Shown here in pieces: positions 20,117 to 28,968 of a stretch of DNA of 64,000 nucleotides (position 1 is the first letter of the stretch; every line of letters begins with the position of its first letter). Source of the DNA: a bacterium UBA2219. Lineage in GTDB: Bacteria > Desulfobacterota > Deferrimicrobia > Deferrimicrobiales > Deferrimicrobiaceae. The DNA is taken from positions 54,834 to 118,833 of the forward strand of contig DCUH01000133.1 of assembly GCA_002327765.1 (NCBI GenBank), given 5' to 3'. The notes beneath the pieces are model-generated. The model saw only the letters and a program-made list of their open reading frames with translations. It searched no databases and was not told the DNA's origin. The position numbers were made by a program, and so were the translations under genes.

Positions 20117-22429
20117 ATGCCGGTCCGCGCGGCTTGTCTGGGATACCCTCGCATCGGGATCGACCGGGGATTGAAGAAGGCGCTCGAAAGCCACTGGGCG
20201 GGGAAGCTTTCCGCGGAGCAGCTCAAAGGCGTAGCCTCCGCGCTCCGCCGGGCCGCCTGGATGTCGATGAAGGTCGCCGGGATCGACCATATCCCGGGCA
20301 ACGACTTTTCGCTGTACGATCACGTGCTCGACATGGCGGTCGCCGTCGGCGCCGTCCCCGCGCGCTACCGCCGCATCGAGGACCCTCTCGCCCGCTATTT
20401 CGCGATGGCGCGGGGGCTTCAGGACCACGCGGCGGGCATCGATGTCCCGGCGCTCGACATGACCAAGTGGTTCGACACGAATTACCACTACATCGTCCCG
20501 GAGCTGGAGGAGCGGCAGGCGTTCCGGCTCGACGCGTCGAAGATCCTGTCCGAGGTGGAGGAGGCGCGCTCCCTCGGGGTCGAGATCCGCCCCGTGGTCC
20601 CCGGCCCGGTCACCTTCCTGATGCTGTCCCGGTTCGGGCCCGGCGCGCGCGGTGGGCGCGTTCCCCTCGACCTTCTCGGCGCGCTGCTGCCGGTCTACGG
20701 GGAGCTGCTCGCGGCGCTGGCCGCTCGGGGCGTCGCGTGGGTCCAGGTCGACGAGCCCTGCCTGGTCCTGGATCTCGACGACCGCGCCGCGGAAGCGTAC
20801 CGGATCGCGCTTCGCCGGCTCGCCGCCTGCGAAAGCCGCCCGCGGCTGATGGTCGCTACCTGCTTCGGCCCTGTCGCCCGCAACCTGCCTCTGTTCGCGG
20901 AGTCGGGATGCGACGCCCTCCACGTCGACCTGGCGAGGGCCCCGGGCCAGCTGCAGGCGGTCCTCGACGGGCTTCCTCCCGAAGCGCAACTCTCCCTCGG
21001 CGTGGTGGACGGCCGCAACATCTGGCGCGCCGACCTGGACGCCGCCCACGCGCTCGTCCGGCGCGCCCGCGAGGCGCTCGGGGAGGAGAGGTTGTCCGTC
21101 GCCCCCTCCTGCTCCCTGCTCCACGTGCCGATCGACCTCGCCGCCGAGAAGCGGCTCGACCCCGGGCTGAAAGGCTGGCTCGCCTTCGCCGCCCAGAAGC
21201 TCGCGGAGGTGCGGGCGCTGGCGGACGCGGCCGGAGACGACGCGCCGGCGGGGCCGTTCTTCGAGGAGGCGCGCGCGGCGCTGGCCGGGCGGCGGGCGTC
21301 GCCCCGGACGCGCGACCCGGAGGTTCGGGCCCGGGCCGCCGCCGTGGACGCGGCGATGCTGCGCCGGGCCGCCCCCTTCGGGGAGCGCATCGCGAAGCAG
21401 CGGGCGCGCTTCGGCCTGCCGCTCCTGCCGACGACCACGATCGGCTCGTTCCCCCAGACCGCGGAGGTCCGCGAGGCCCGCGCGAAACGGCGGAAGGGGC
21501 AATGGACGGAAGAGGAGTACGAGGGCTTCCTCCGGGAGCAGGTGCGAAGGTGCGTCGCGACCCAGGAGAAGCTGGGGCTCGACGTCCTGGTTCACGGGGA
21601 GTTCGAGCGGAACGACATGGTCGAATACTTCGGGGAGAAGCTCGAGGGGTACGCCTTCACCGAAAACGGCTGGGTCCAGAGCTACGGCTCCCGGTGCGTG
21701 AAGCCCCCCGTGCTCTTCGGGGACGTGTCGCGGCGCGCCCCCATGACGGTGGAATGGTCGGGGTTCGCCCGGTCGCTTTCGCGGCGGCCCATGAAGGGGA
21801 TCCTCACCGGCCCGGTCACGATGCTCCAGTGGTCGTTCGTCCGGGACGACCAGCCGCGCGAGGAGACGTGCCTGCAGGTGGCGCTCGCGCTCCGCGACGA
21901 GGTGGCCGACCTCGAGGCCGCGGGGATCGCCATGATCCAGGTTGACGAGCCGGCGATCCGGGAAGGGCTGCCGCTGCGCCGCGGGGACCGGGCGGCATAC
22001 CTGCGTTGGGCGGTCGACGCCTTCCGCCTCGCCACGAGCGGGGTCCGCGACGAGACCCAGGTCCACACGCACCTGTGCTATTCGGAGTTCGGGGACATCA
22101 TGGATTCCATCGTGGAAATGGACGCGGACGTCCTTTCCATCGAGTCGTCCCGCTCCGGGATGGAGCTGCTCTCCGATTTCCGACGCTGCAGCTACCCGAA
22201 CGAGATCGGCCCCGGCGTCTACGACATCCATTCGCCGCGTGTTCCGTCCGCCGGGGAAATGGAGGAGCTGATCGCGAAGGCGGCCGAGGCGATCCCGCCG
22301 GCGCGCCTTTGGGTGAACCCGGACTGCGGCCTCAAGACGCGCGGCTGGACGGAGGTCGAGGCGGCGCTCGGGAACATGGTGGAAGCCGCGCGCCGGGTGA
22401 GGGAGCGGCTCGGCCCCCGGGAGGGCTGA
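20117..22429 (+). CDS. metE: cobalamin-independent methionine synthase
   Basis: Transfers a methyl group from 5-methyltetrahydropteroyltri-L-glutamate to homocysteine, the last step of methionine synthesis. It has 770 residues and two TIM barrels, as in E. coli MetE. The zinc ligands are visible in the C-terminal barrel: His652 and Cys654 (THLCY), Glu676 (IESSRS) and Cys737 (NPDCGLK). A GGAAAGGAG site precedes the ATG. The leader from the metacaspase gene is only about 100 nt and shows no recognisable SAM or cobalamin riboswitch. Confidence 0.97.
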   Translation: MPVRAACLGYPRIGIDRGLKKALESHWAGKLSAEQLKGVASALRRAAWMSMKVAGIDHIPGNDFSLYDHVLDMAVAVGAVPARYRRIEDPLARYFAMARGLQDHAAGIDVPALDMTKWFDTNYHYIVPELEERQAFRLDASKILSEVEEARSLGVEIRPVVPGPVTFLMLSRFGPGARGGRVPLDLLGALLPVYGELLAALAARGVAWVQVDEPCLVLDLDDRAAEAYRIALRRLAACESRPRLMVATCFGPVARNLPLFAESGCDALHVDLARAPGQLQAVLDGLPPEAQLSLGVVDGRNIWRADLDAAHALVRRAREALGEERLSVAPSCSLLHVPIDLAAEKRLDPGLKGWLAFAAQKLAEVRALADAAGDDAPAGPFFEEARAALAGRRASPRTRDPEVRARAAAVDAAMLRRAAPFGERIAKQRARFGLPLLPTTTIGSFPQTAEVREARAKRRKGQWTEEEYEGFLREQVRRCVATQEKLGLDVLVHGEFERNDMVEYFGEKLEGYAFTENGWVQSYGSRCVKPPVLFGDVSRRAPMTVEWSGFARSLSRRPMKGILTGPVTMLQWSFVRDDQPREETCLQVALALRDEVADLEAAGIAMIQVDEPAIREGLPLRRGDRAAYLRWAVDAFRLATSGVRDETQVHTHLCYSEFGDIMDSIVEMDADVLSIESSRSGMELLSDFRRCSYPNEIGPGVYDIHSPRVPSAGEMEELIAKAAEAIPPARLWVNPDCGLKTRGWTEVEAALGNMVEAARRVRERLGPREG

Positions 22430-22654
22430 CTCCCCGGCTCCTTCGGCATCGCGTGGCATCCGCCCGTCGCCGGGCGCGCGACGGGGCCGGCCCCGCTCCG
22501 CCATGCAGCCCCGCTCCCCTTGCCCGTTTCCGCCGCTTCCGGTACTATCCCCATGCAGCGGAATCCGGTGCGCCGGGCTGCGGGAGACGTCGCATCGGGC
22601 AGCGATGCCCACGACGCCGACGATGCCGTCGACGCGGAAAGCGGGGAGCGGTCC

Positions 22655-23149
22655 TTGGAACCGAAATGGTACTTGGTCAAGACGAAGGCCCTGAACGAGA
22701 ACCGGGTGGTCACTCGCCTCCTCGGCGCCGGGTACGAAGTCCTTTTCCCCAAGATCCGGAAGAAGTCGCGGCGCCACAAGGGCGTCTTCGACGTCCGGCC
22801 CCTCTTTCCCACGTATCTCTTCGTCCTTTTCCGCGGGGACGAGCTCAAGACCATCAAGTACACCCACGGCGTCGCCCGCGTCATCTGCTTCGGCCTGGAG
22901 CCCCAGGAGGTCGATGAAGAGATCATCGTCGCGATCCGGGAGCGGATGGACGCCGAAGGGTTCGTCAAGCTCGAGCCGAAGAAGGTCGAACTCGCCCCCG
23001 GCCAGAAGGTCAAGATCGGCGAAGGCCCCTTCGCGGGGCTCGACGCCATCTTCCTCGAGGAGCTTCCCGACCGCGAGCGCGTAGTCCTGCTCCTCGACGC
23101 CGTCTCCAGCTATAAGCTGACGATCGGGAAGAGCGACCTGGAGACGTAG
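22655..23149 (+). CDS. RfaH/NusG-family transcription antiterminator
   Basis: Specialised NusG paralogue of the RfaH type, which binds elongating RNA polymerase and suppresses termination in long surface-polysaccharide operons. TTG 22655 (164 aa, MEPKWYLVKTKALNEN) has GGGGAG 6 nt upstream and begins exactly at the NGN domain. In-frame starts at 22520 and 22553 would add a disordered Asp/Ala-rich leader. The NGN domain spans about residues 1-105 (VLFPKIRKKSR, PLFPTYLFVLF). A KOW-type domain follows (LAPGQKVKIGEGPFAGLDAIF). It lies directly upstream of the 40-kb polysaccharide locus and of an ops-like site at 23290, which supports an operon-specific role. Confidence 0.88.
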   Translation: MEPKWYLVKTKALNENRVVTRLLGAGYEVLFPKIRKKSRRHKGVFDVRPLFPTYLFVLFRGDELKTIKYTHGVARVICFGLEPQEVDEEIIVAIRERMDAEGFVKLEPKKVELAPGQKVKIGEGPFAGLDAIFLEELPDRERVVLLLDAVSSYKLTIGKSDLET

Positions 23150-23289
23150 GCCCCCTCCGGCTGCGGGCCGGAACACCCCAAAAAAACAGAAAGAACAGCC
23201 CCCGGAGGTTGATATGATCAGGGGTACTGTCGCGTCCGGAGAAAATCATCCTGAACGCCACGGGGGGATCATTTGCCGCTCCCCTTATG

Positions 23290-23302
23290 GGCGGTAGCTT
23301 GC
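23290..23302 (+). promoter_or_regulatory. ops-like element (RfaH recruitment site)
   Basis: GGCGGTAGCTTGC matches the enterobacterial ops consensus GGCGGTAGCnTGC at every defined position. It lies in the 275-nt leader between the RfaH-like gene and the first polysaccharide export gene, which is where ops sits in RfaH-controlled operons. The rest of the leader (23150-23424) has no other feature that I can support. Confidence 0.7.
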
Positions 23303-23424
23303 CCGCCGGCCCGGCAACGCTCTTGTGATCGGAAGCGAAATTGGTAAACTGGCCCGAACAGCTTGTAAAGCGCCATGAAATAAGGAAAAGGGCGCCCTTC
23401 CGGAAGCAGAGGAGGACGAATCTC

Positions 23425-26400
23425 TTGCGGTTCCTGCCCCGCCATCTCTGTCCCCGTTCTGGTGAAGAACTCATCAACGTCCCGGTTCTGTGGGTCGCTC
23501 TCCTTCTCGCGCTCCTCCTGGTGCTTTCTGCGGGCGGGCCCGCCGGCGCGGCGGAGCCGCTCTCCTCCGGGGTCACTCCCGAGCAGGCGGCCGCGATGCG
23601 GCAGCTCGTAGGGTCCGACCCCGAGGCGGCGAAGGCGGTGGAGGAAACGCTCCGGAGGAAGGCGGAAGAAGCGGAAGGCGGGGGCGGGAGCGCGGCCGGG
23701 ACGGCGGGCGAGGCGGAAAAGAGGGACCTCTTCGGGGGAAAAGCCGCGCCCGAAGGGTCGGAGGCCCGGGCCGCGCGGATCGCGGCGGAGCCGCGGTACG
23801 ACTGGACGAAGTCCACCTACGTCGGCGGGCTCTTCGGGAAGCGACTCACCGCCCGGGAGCGGGAGACGCTGCCCCATTTCGGGCACGACCTGTTCGCCTT
23901 CTCCTCCGTGACGCTGCAACCTCATGAAAACCTGCCGGTTTCGCCGGGATACGTCGTCGGGCCGGGCGACGAGATCGTGGTGCGGATGTGGGGGCGCGTC
24001 GAGGGGACGCAGCGCATGGTGGTCGACCGCGACGGGAAGATCTTCTTCCCGAAGTTCGGCTCCCTCTACGTGGCCGGGAAGACCTTCGACGAGGTGCGGG
24101 CCTTCCTCATGGGGAAGGTCCAGACGATCGCCGAGGTCAGCTCCGACGTCGGCCTGGGGCAGATGAAGGGGATCCGCGTCTCCGCGATGGGCGAGGTGCG
24201 CTTCCCGGGGTGGTACAGCGTCAGCTCGCTCCACACGGCGATGCAGGCGCTCTCCGCCGCCGGGGGGATCAAGGACATCGGCTCGCTGCGCCGGATCCTG
24301 ATCCGGCGCGGGGGAGGCGTGGCCGGGGAGGTCGACCTGTACGATTTCCTCCTCAAAGGGGACACGCGCGGGGACATCCACCTGCTGCAGGGCGACGTCG
24401 TCTTCGTCCCGGTCGTGGGGAAGCTCGCGGCGGTCGCGGGGGAGGTCCGCCGCCCCGCCATCTACGAGCTGAAGGGGGAGCGGTCGCTGCTCGACCTGAT
24501 CCGCCTCGCGGGCGGGTTCACCCCGGCGGCCTACAAGCGGCGCGTCCAGGTGGAGCGGCTCGAGGGGAACACCGCGCGCGTGGTCTTCGACGCCGACGCC
24601 GACGCGCTGGAAAAGGGCGGGCACGGCTTCGAGCCGGCCGACGGCGACTTGGTGCGCGTCTTCCCGATCGTCCTGGCCGAGGAAAACGCGGTCCGTGTCG
24701 AGGGGAACGTCCAGCGCCCCGGCCGGTACGAGATGAAGAAGGGCATGACGGTGGGATCCCTCTTCAAGGGGGAGAAGGAGTTCCTGCCCGACACGTATTT
24801 CGACTACGCGCTGATAACCCGCCTCGTGCCTCCCGACCTGCGCAAGGAGGTCGTCCCGGTCAACCTGCGCGAGATCGTGCTGGAGCGCAAGCCCGGCTCG
24901 GACGTGCCCCTCAAATCCCGCGACACGCTGCGGGTGTTCCGCAGGAGCGAGTTCCGGGACTACCCGAGGGCGTCCATCTCCGGGGAGGTGCGGCTGGTGC
25001 GGGCGGGGCTGCTCAAGGAACCGGGGCTCGACAACCAGGCGGAGGAGAGGTTGCTCCGGGACGAGGCGGGCGGGGAACGGCTCGACGGTCAGGCGTCAGG
25101 GCGGGAAGCGGAGCGGCGCGCTGCCGCGTTCCCGGGCGCGGACGGCCTGCGCTCCGGCATGCGCCCCGTGGATTCCGTCGCCGCCGCCGATCTCCGCGAT
25201 CGGGAGTTGCGCCGGATGGATCCGCGCAGGGCGGATCCGCCCGACCGGATGCTCCCCGACAGGGAACGGGACGCCCGCGGCGCGGCGCCCCGGGACGCGA
25301 ACGGCCGCGACGCCAACCGGCGCGACCCGTCGGCCCGCGAAAGGGCGCTTCGGGACGCGGCCGACCGCGGCATGGACACCCGCGCCGAGGAGATCCTGAA
25401 GGCGGAGGAGCGCGGGGCGGACGTCCGCGACGTGGACGCCCCCAGGGCGGAGTCCCCCTTCTGGCGCGACGCGGTCTCCTTCGAGATCCACGGCGGGACG
25501 CGGGTGGCCGACCTCGTCCGGATGGCGGGCGGCCTCACCCGCATGGCGCACCTCGATCGCGCCGAGATCGTCCGCGTGGACGAGAACCGCAACTACCGGA
25601 CGATCTACTTCCACCTGGGCAAGGCGGTCGCCGGCGACCCGCAGGAGAACAGGCTCCTGGAAAACGAGGACCAGGTCCGCATCCACTCGGTGCTGGAGAT
25701 GTCGTCCCGCAAGACGGTGTCCGTCTCGGGCGAGGTGAACCTGCCGGGCGACTTCGTCCTCACGGAAGGGATGAAGCTGTCCGACCTGCTGTTCAAGGCC
25801 GGCGGTTTCCGGGAGAGCGCCTACCGGAGGGAGGCCGAGCTGGTGCGCCGGGAGGTCAACGTCCAGGGCGACCTCGTCAAGACGCAGGCGGTGGTCGTCT
25901 ATCCCGACCGCGCGCTGTCGGGCGACAACACGGCGGACATCCCGTTGAAGGCCGACGACTACCTCTACGTCCGGCAGATCCCCGACTGGGGCGAGAAGAT
26001 CGTCGTCACGCTGGCGGGGGAGTTCCGCTTCCCGGGGACCTACGCGGTGGCGAAAGGCGAGCGGATCAGCTCCGTGATCGAGCGGGCGGGCGGCTACACG
26101 ACGGGCGCCTACGTGAAGGCCGGCGTCTTCACCCGCGTCTCCACCCGCGAGGCGCAGCAGCAGGCGATCGACCGGATGATCGAGGAGCTCGAGACCTCGA
26201 TCGCGGAGAAGGGGCAGGAGGTGGGCGCCGCCCTCGACAAGGAGGACGTCGAGTCGAACCGGCAGCTTCTCGAGGCCCGAAGGAACCTCGTCTCCCAGCT
26301 GCGGAAGCTGAAGGCCCAGGGGCGGGTCATCGTGCGCCTTCGGGACCCCGACGCGATGAAGGGGAGCAGCGACGACATCTTCCTGGAAGACGGCGACCGG

Positions 26401-26766
26401 CTCTACGTGCCGCAGAAGATGAACGTGGTGAACGTCGTGGGGAGGGTCTACAACCCGACTGGCGTCGTCTACGACCCGGCGAACGACACCCTGGGCCATT
26501 ACCTGAAGAGGGTCGGCGGGCCCGCGGGCAACGCGGACGAGGACAACATCTTTCTCCTGAAGGCGGACGGCTCGGTGGTGAGCCGCGCCAACGCCGACGG
26601 CAACTTCTTCACCGGCGGCTTCATGTCCTCGAAGGTGGAGCCGGGCGACTCCATCATCGTGCCGCAGAAGCTGTTCGAGGCCCGGGCGATGAAGGACGTG
26701 AAGGACCTCATCCAGATCATGTACCAGATCGCCGTGTCGGTAGGCGTGCTGGTGGTGGCGTTTTAG
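23425..26766 (+). CDS. multi-SLBB polysaccharide export protein (Wza-like), set A
   Basis: Large outer-membrane/periplasmic polysaccharide export protein, 1113 residues from TTG 23425, which has AGGAGG (23410-23415) at good spacing; a TTG at 23341 is an alternative start. A signal peptide ends near residue 45 (hydrophobic LLLALLLVLSAGG, cleavage at AGAA). A polysaccharide biosynthesis/export domain follows (PGYVVGPGDEIVVRMWG). At least five SLBB-type repeats come next, each with the pattern sGeVrxPGxY (for example SAMGEVRFPGWYSVSS and LAGEFRFPGTYAVAKGE). Between them, about residues 533-678 form a charged Arg/Asp-rich low-complexity insertion. The N-region of the signal peptide is encoded by REP copy D. 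The ordinary Wza is about 380 residues, so this is a greatly expanded form, and the protein lacks an N-terminal lipobox at the expected place. Confidence 0.88.
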   Translation: MRFLPRHLCPRSGEELINVPVLWVALLLALLLVLSAGGPAGAAEPLSSGVTPEQAAAMRQLVGSDPEAAKAVEETLRRKAEEAEGGGGSAAGTAGEAEKRDLFGGKAAPEGSEARAARIAAEPRYDWTKSTYVGGLFGKRLTARERETLPHFGHDLFAFSSVTLQPHENLPVSPGYVVGPGDEIVVRMWGRVEGTQRMVVDRDGKIFFPKFGSLYVAGKTFDEVRAFLMGKVQTIAEVSSDVGLGQMKGIRVSAMGEVRFPGWYSVSSLHTAMQALSAAGGIKDIGSLRRILIRRGGGVAGEVDLYDFLLKGDTRGDIHLLQGDVVFVPVVGKLAAVAGEVRRPAIYELKGERSLLDLIRLAGGFTPAAYKRRVQVERLEGNTARVVFDADADALEKGGHGFEPADGDLVRVFPIVLAEENAVRVEGNVQRPGRYEMKKGMTVGSLFKGEKEFLPDTYFDYALITRLVPPDLRKEVVPVNLREIVLERKPGSDVPLKSRDTLRVFRRSEFRDYPRASISGEVRLVRAGLLKEPGLDNQAEERLLRDEAGGERLDGQASGREAERRAAAFPGADGLRSGMRPVDSVAAADLRDRELRRMDPRRADPPDRMLPDRERDARGAAPRDANGRDANRRDPSARERALRDAADRGMDTRAEEILKAEERGADVRDVDAPRAESPFWRDAVSFEIHGGTRVADLVRMAGGLTRMAHLDRAEIVRVDENRNYRTIYFHLGKAVAGDPQENRLLENEDQVRIHSVLEMSSRKTVSVSGEVNLPGDFVLTEGMKLSDLLFKAGGFRESAYRREAELVRREVNVQGDLVKTQAVVVYPDRALSGDNTADIPLKADDYLYVRQIPDWGEKIVVTLAGEFRFPGTYAVAKGERISSVIERAGGYTTGAYVKAGVFTRVSTREAQQQAIDRMIEELETSIAEKGQEVGAALDKEDVESNRQLLEARRNLVSQLRKLKAQGRVIVRLRDPDAMKGSSDDIFLEDGDRLYVPQKMNVVNVVGRVYNPTGVVYDPANDTLGHYLKRVGGPAGNADEDNIFLLKADGSVVSRANADGNFFTGGFMSSKVEPGDSIIVPQKLFEARAMKDVKDLIQIMYQIAVSVGVLVVAF
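23443..23493 (+). repeat. REP-like element, copy D, inside the export gene
   Basis: A 51-nt unit (CATCTCTGTCCCCG... then ACTCATCAACGTCCCGG) nearly identical to copies B and C about 4.4 kb upstream. It lies inside the open reading frame of the SLBB protein and encodes HLCPRSGEELINVPVLW, the stretch just before the hydrophobic core of the signal peptide. Confidence 0.8.
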
Positions 26767-26775
26767 GGAGACGGG

Positions 26776-27663
26776 ATGAAAATGAAATCCACTCCGTATC
26801 CCGTTGGGGATGAAATCACCGTGGGAGATCTCCTGGAGAGACTGCGCGGCAACTGGTTGAAGATCGTCCTGCTGTCGGCGGCGGCGGGAATCTTGACGTA
26901 CATCGTGTTGCTTGCGAAGCCGAATGTCTACCGGACGACGGCCGTCATCGCTCCCGCTGTCGAGGAAAAGAGGACGAACTCGACCATCGGGGCGCTCGCA
27001 TCGATCGGCATGGAGATTGGAAGTCCGAACAGGCTGGAAGATCTGGAGACCCTCTTCAAGAGCAAAGATCTCTCCGTGCGTGTGTTCGGGAAGCACGACC
27101 TCTGGTCGATCGTGCTCGGAGACCGGTTCAATCACGCAACGGGTAAGATCCGGGGCCGATGGACGGACCTGACGGAGAAGGGGGGAAGATCGCCTTCGGA
27201 ATGGGATGCCATACGCACAGCGGAGAAGCGGCTGACCATATCCATCAACAAGAGGAGCGGCACGCTTTCCGTTTCGTTCGATGCGCCCTCCCCGGAAGGG
27301 TCCGCGAAAATCGTGGGGTATTACCTCGATGAAGGGAAAAGTCGATTACAGGAAGAGGCGCTGGGGCGCGCGATCATGAACAAGAAGTTCATCGAGGAGC
27401 AGATAGCGAAAACCCACGATGCGTTGACGCGTGACCGGCTCTATTCCCTGTACAGCCAGGAGGTCGAGCGGGAGATGATGGGGCGGAACCGGGAGCAGTT
27501 CGGGTTCCGGATCATCGACACGCCACGTGTTCCGGACAGGAAGGTGCATCCCGGGAAGGTGTCCGCGGTTATCGCGGCCTATTGCATCGTCTTCTTCATA
27601 GGGTGCGTGTTTTTCGCCCTTCGTGGGAACGGGAGGGGGCGGGGAACGGAAGTACCGAGGTAG
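26776..27663 (+). CDS. Wzz-type chain-length determinant protein, set A
   Basis: Polysaccharide co-polymerase of 295 residues. Two transmembrane helices (about residues 31-50 and 262-282) flank a periplasmic coiled-coil domain, the Wzz/Wzc-N layout. The Pro-rich approach to the second helix (DTPRVPDRKVHPGK) is the usual family motif. There is no C-terminal kinase domain or Walker A box, so it is a Wzz rather than a Wzc. It starts 9 nt after the SLBB gene and presumably pairs with it for chain-length control and export. Its stop codon is overlapped by a strong hairpin. Confidence 0.88.
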   Translation: MKMKSTPYPVGDEITVGDLLERLRGNWLKIVLLSAAAGILTYIVLLAKPNVYRTTAVIAPAVEEKRTNSTIGALASIGMEIGSPNRLEDLETLFKSKDLSVRVFGKHDLWSIVLGDRFNHATGKIRGRWTDLTEKGGRSPSEWDAIRTAEKRLTISINKRSGTLSVSFDAPSPEGSAKIVGYYLDEGKSRLQEEALGRAIMNKKFIEEQIAKTHDALTRDRLYSLYSQEVEREMMGRNREQFGFRIIDTPRVPDRKVHPGKVSAVIAAYCIVFFIGCVFFALRGNGRGRGTEVPR

Positions 27664-27682
27664 CCATAAGGCCGCTACCTCG
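27656..27682 (+). promoter_or_regulatory. hairpin over the wzz stop codon
   Basis: CGAGGTAGC (27656-27664) pairs perfectly with GCTACCTCG (27674-27682) around a 9-nt loop. It covers the wzz stop and the space before the flippase start. No U-tract follows, so RNA processing, stability or a pause site is more likely than intrinsic termination. Confidence 0.45.
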
Positions 27683-27702
27683 CGGAATCCCGGTTTCTGC
27701 GC

Positions 27703-28968
27703 GTGGGGAAAGATCTCTATATGTACCACGCATTGAACGCCAGCCAAGTGGCGTTGGGCGTGGTTTTCCATTTCCTCCTCGCGAGGCGGTTCGGGGCGGG
27801 GGCGGAAACGGATGTGTTTTTCCTGTCAGCCGTCGTCATAGGATTCCTTTCCCTAATAGGATCGCTTTTTTCGGAGATGTTCCTCCAGCACTACTGCAAG
27901 CTGCTGGCCCGGGATACCGGGAACGCGGAGGAATTCTACCAGGCGGCATTTACTCATTCCATCCTTCTCGGCGCGATCAGCATCGCTTTCGGTAACTCGT
28001 TTTTCCACCTGATAACGGGGCTGTTTGCTCCTGGTTTTGATGATGGCCGGGCTTCGCTTTTCCGTGATTTCTTTTTTCTTCACAGCGGGACCTTGTTGCT
28101 TTCCCGCGCAGTCGGTTTGAACAATTCACTTCTGAACGCCCACATGCGATTCTTTCTCCCGTATTTCCTGTCCGTCGTCCTTCAAGCGATAAACATCATC
28201 TTCCTGGTCGCTTTTTCCGACCGTTGGGGAATCCGCGCGCTGGCGGCAGGATCGGTCACCGGGGTCCTGGTTTCCTTCGGGATACAGGCGCTGGCTGTCC
28301 CGCGCCTAGTCGGCGTCCGGATGAGGATCCGCCTGTGGCATCCCTCTATACGGCCCATGGCGGCGAGCAGCGTGTCTCTGCGTCTCGGGTACCAGGTCTG
28401 GGGTCTCAGGGATCTCATCACCGCGAATGTACTTTCCAGGCTCCCCGCCGGATCCGTCAGCGAATTTTTCTATGCGATGAGGATCGTCTCCATCTTGTTT
28501 ACCGTTACCAGCTCCCCGATCCTCCAGATCTTCCAATCGAAGGCGTCCCACCTTGCTGCCGAGGAGAGGGCAAAGGACATCCTCCCGTTGGCGCGTCAGG
28601 CGATCCTGAAAAACGTTCTGTTGTTCTCCGCGGCCGCCCTGGTCACGGCCGTTCTCCTTCCGGAGGCGCTTCATCGTCTGTTCCGGGAGGCGATGAGCCC
28701 GGATTCGATGGATTCCATCTATTATCTGTTCCTGGCGTTCGTTCCCGTGTACGTAATTATGGCCGTCGAGGCGCCCTACCTCCAGACGGTGATCGCCATG
28801 GTGCGCGGCGACGTAGTATTCTGGATCTCCACCGTCTTCATCACGGTTTATTTCTTGGGAGTCCAGGCGATGGGAGTCTCTCGGGGTCCGTTCGGCCTCG
28901 TTGTGAGCATGGCGGTGGCGCAGGCGGTGAATCTCCTTTTGTATGCCCGTTTCGTCGAGCAACGGTAA
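27703..28968 (+). CDS. MurJ/Wzx-like polysaccharide flippase, set A
   Basis: Multidrug/oligosaccharidyl-lipid/polysaccharide (MOP) exporter superfamily protein of 421 residues, with about twelve hydrophobic segments. The N-terminal pattern LARRFGAGAETDVFFLSAVVIGFLSLI resembles MurJ/MviN-type lipid II flippases more than classical Wzx. It would flip lipid-linked repeat units across the inner membrane. The start is GTG 27703 or ATG 27721; both leave the first helix intact. The stop overlaps the next gene's ATG by one base (TAATG). Confidence 0.82.
   Translation: MGKDLYMYHALNASQVALGVVFHFLLARRFGAGAETDVFFLSAVVIGFLSLIGSLFSEMFLQHYCKLLARDTGNAEEFYQAAFTHSILLGAISIAFGNSFFHLITGLFAPGFDDGRASLFRDFFFLHSGTLLLSRAVGLNNSLLNAHMRFFLPYFLSVVLQAINIIFLVAFSDRWGIRALAAGSVTGVLVSFGIQALAVPRLVGVRMRIRLWHPSIRPMAASSVSLRLGYQVWGLRDLITANVLSRLPAGSVSEFFYAMRIVSILFTVTSSPILQIFQSKASHLAAEERAKDILPLARQAILKNVLLFSAAALVTAVLLPEALHRLFREAMSPDSMDSIYYLFLAFVPVYVIMAVEAPYLQTVIAMVRGDVVFWISTVFITVYFLGVQAMGVSRGPFGLVVSMAVAQAVNLLLYARFVEQR

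Noticed and set aside
20060..23176. 1038-residue open frame antisense to metE and the RfaH-like gene
   Set aside because: It spans two unrelated genes on the other strand and has the composition of a high-GC shadow frame.
23988..26813. 941-residue open frame overlapping the set A exporter in another phase
   Set aside because: Arg/Gly/Pro-rich translation with no motifs; the exporter frame has signal peptide and SLBB repeats.
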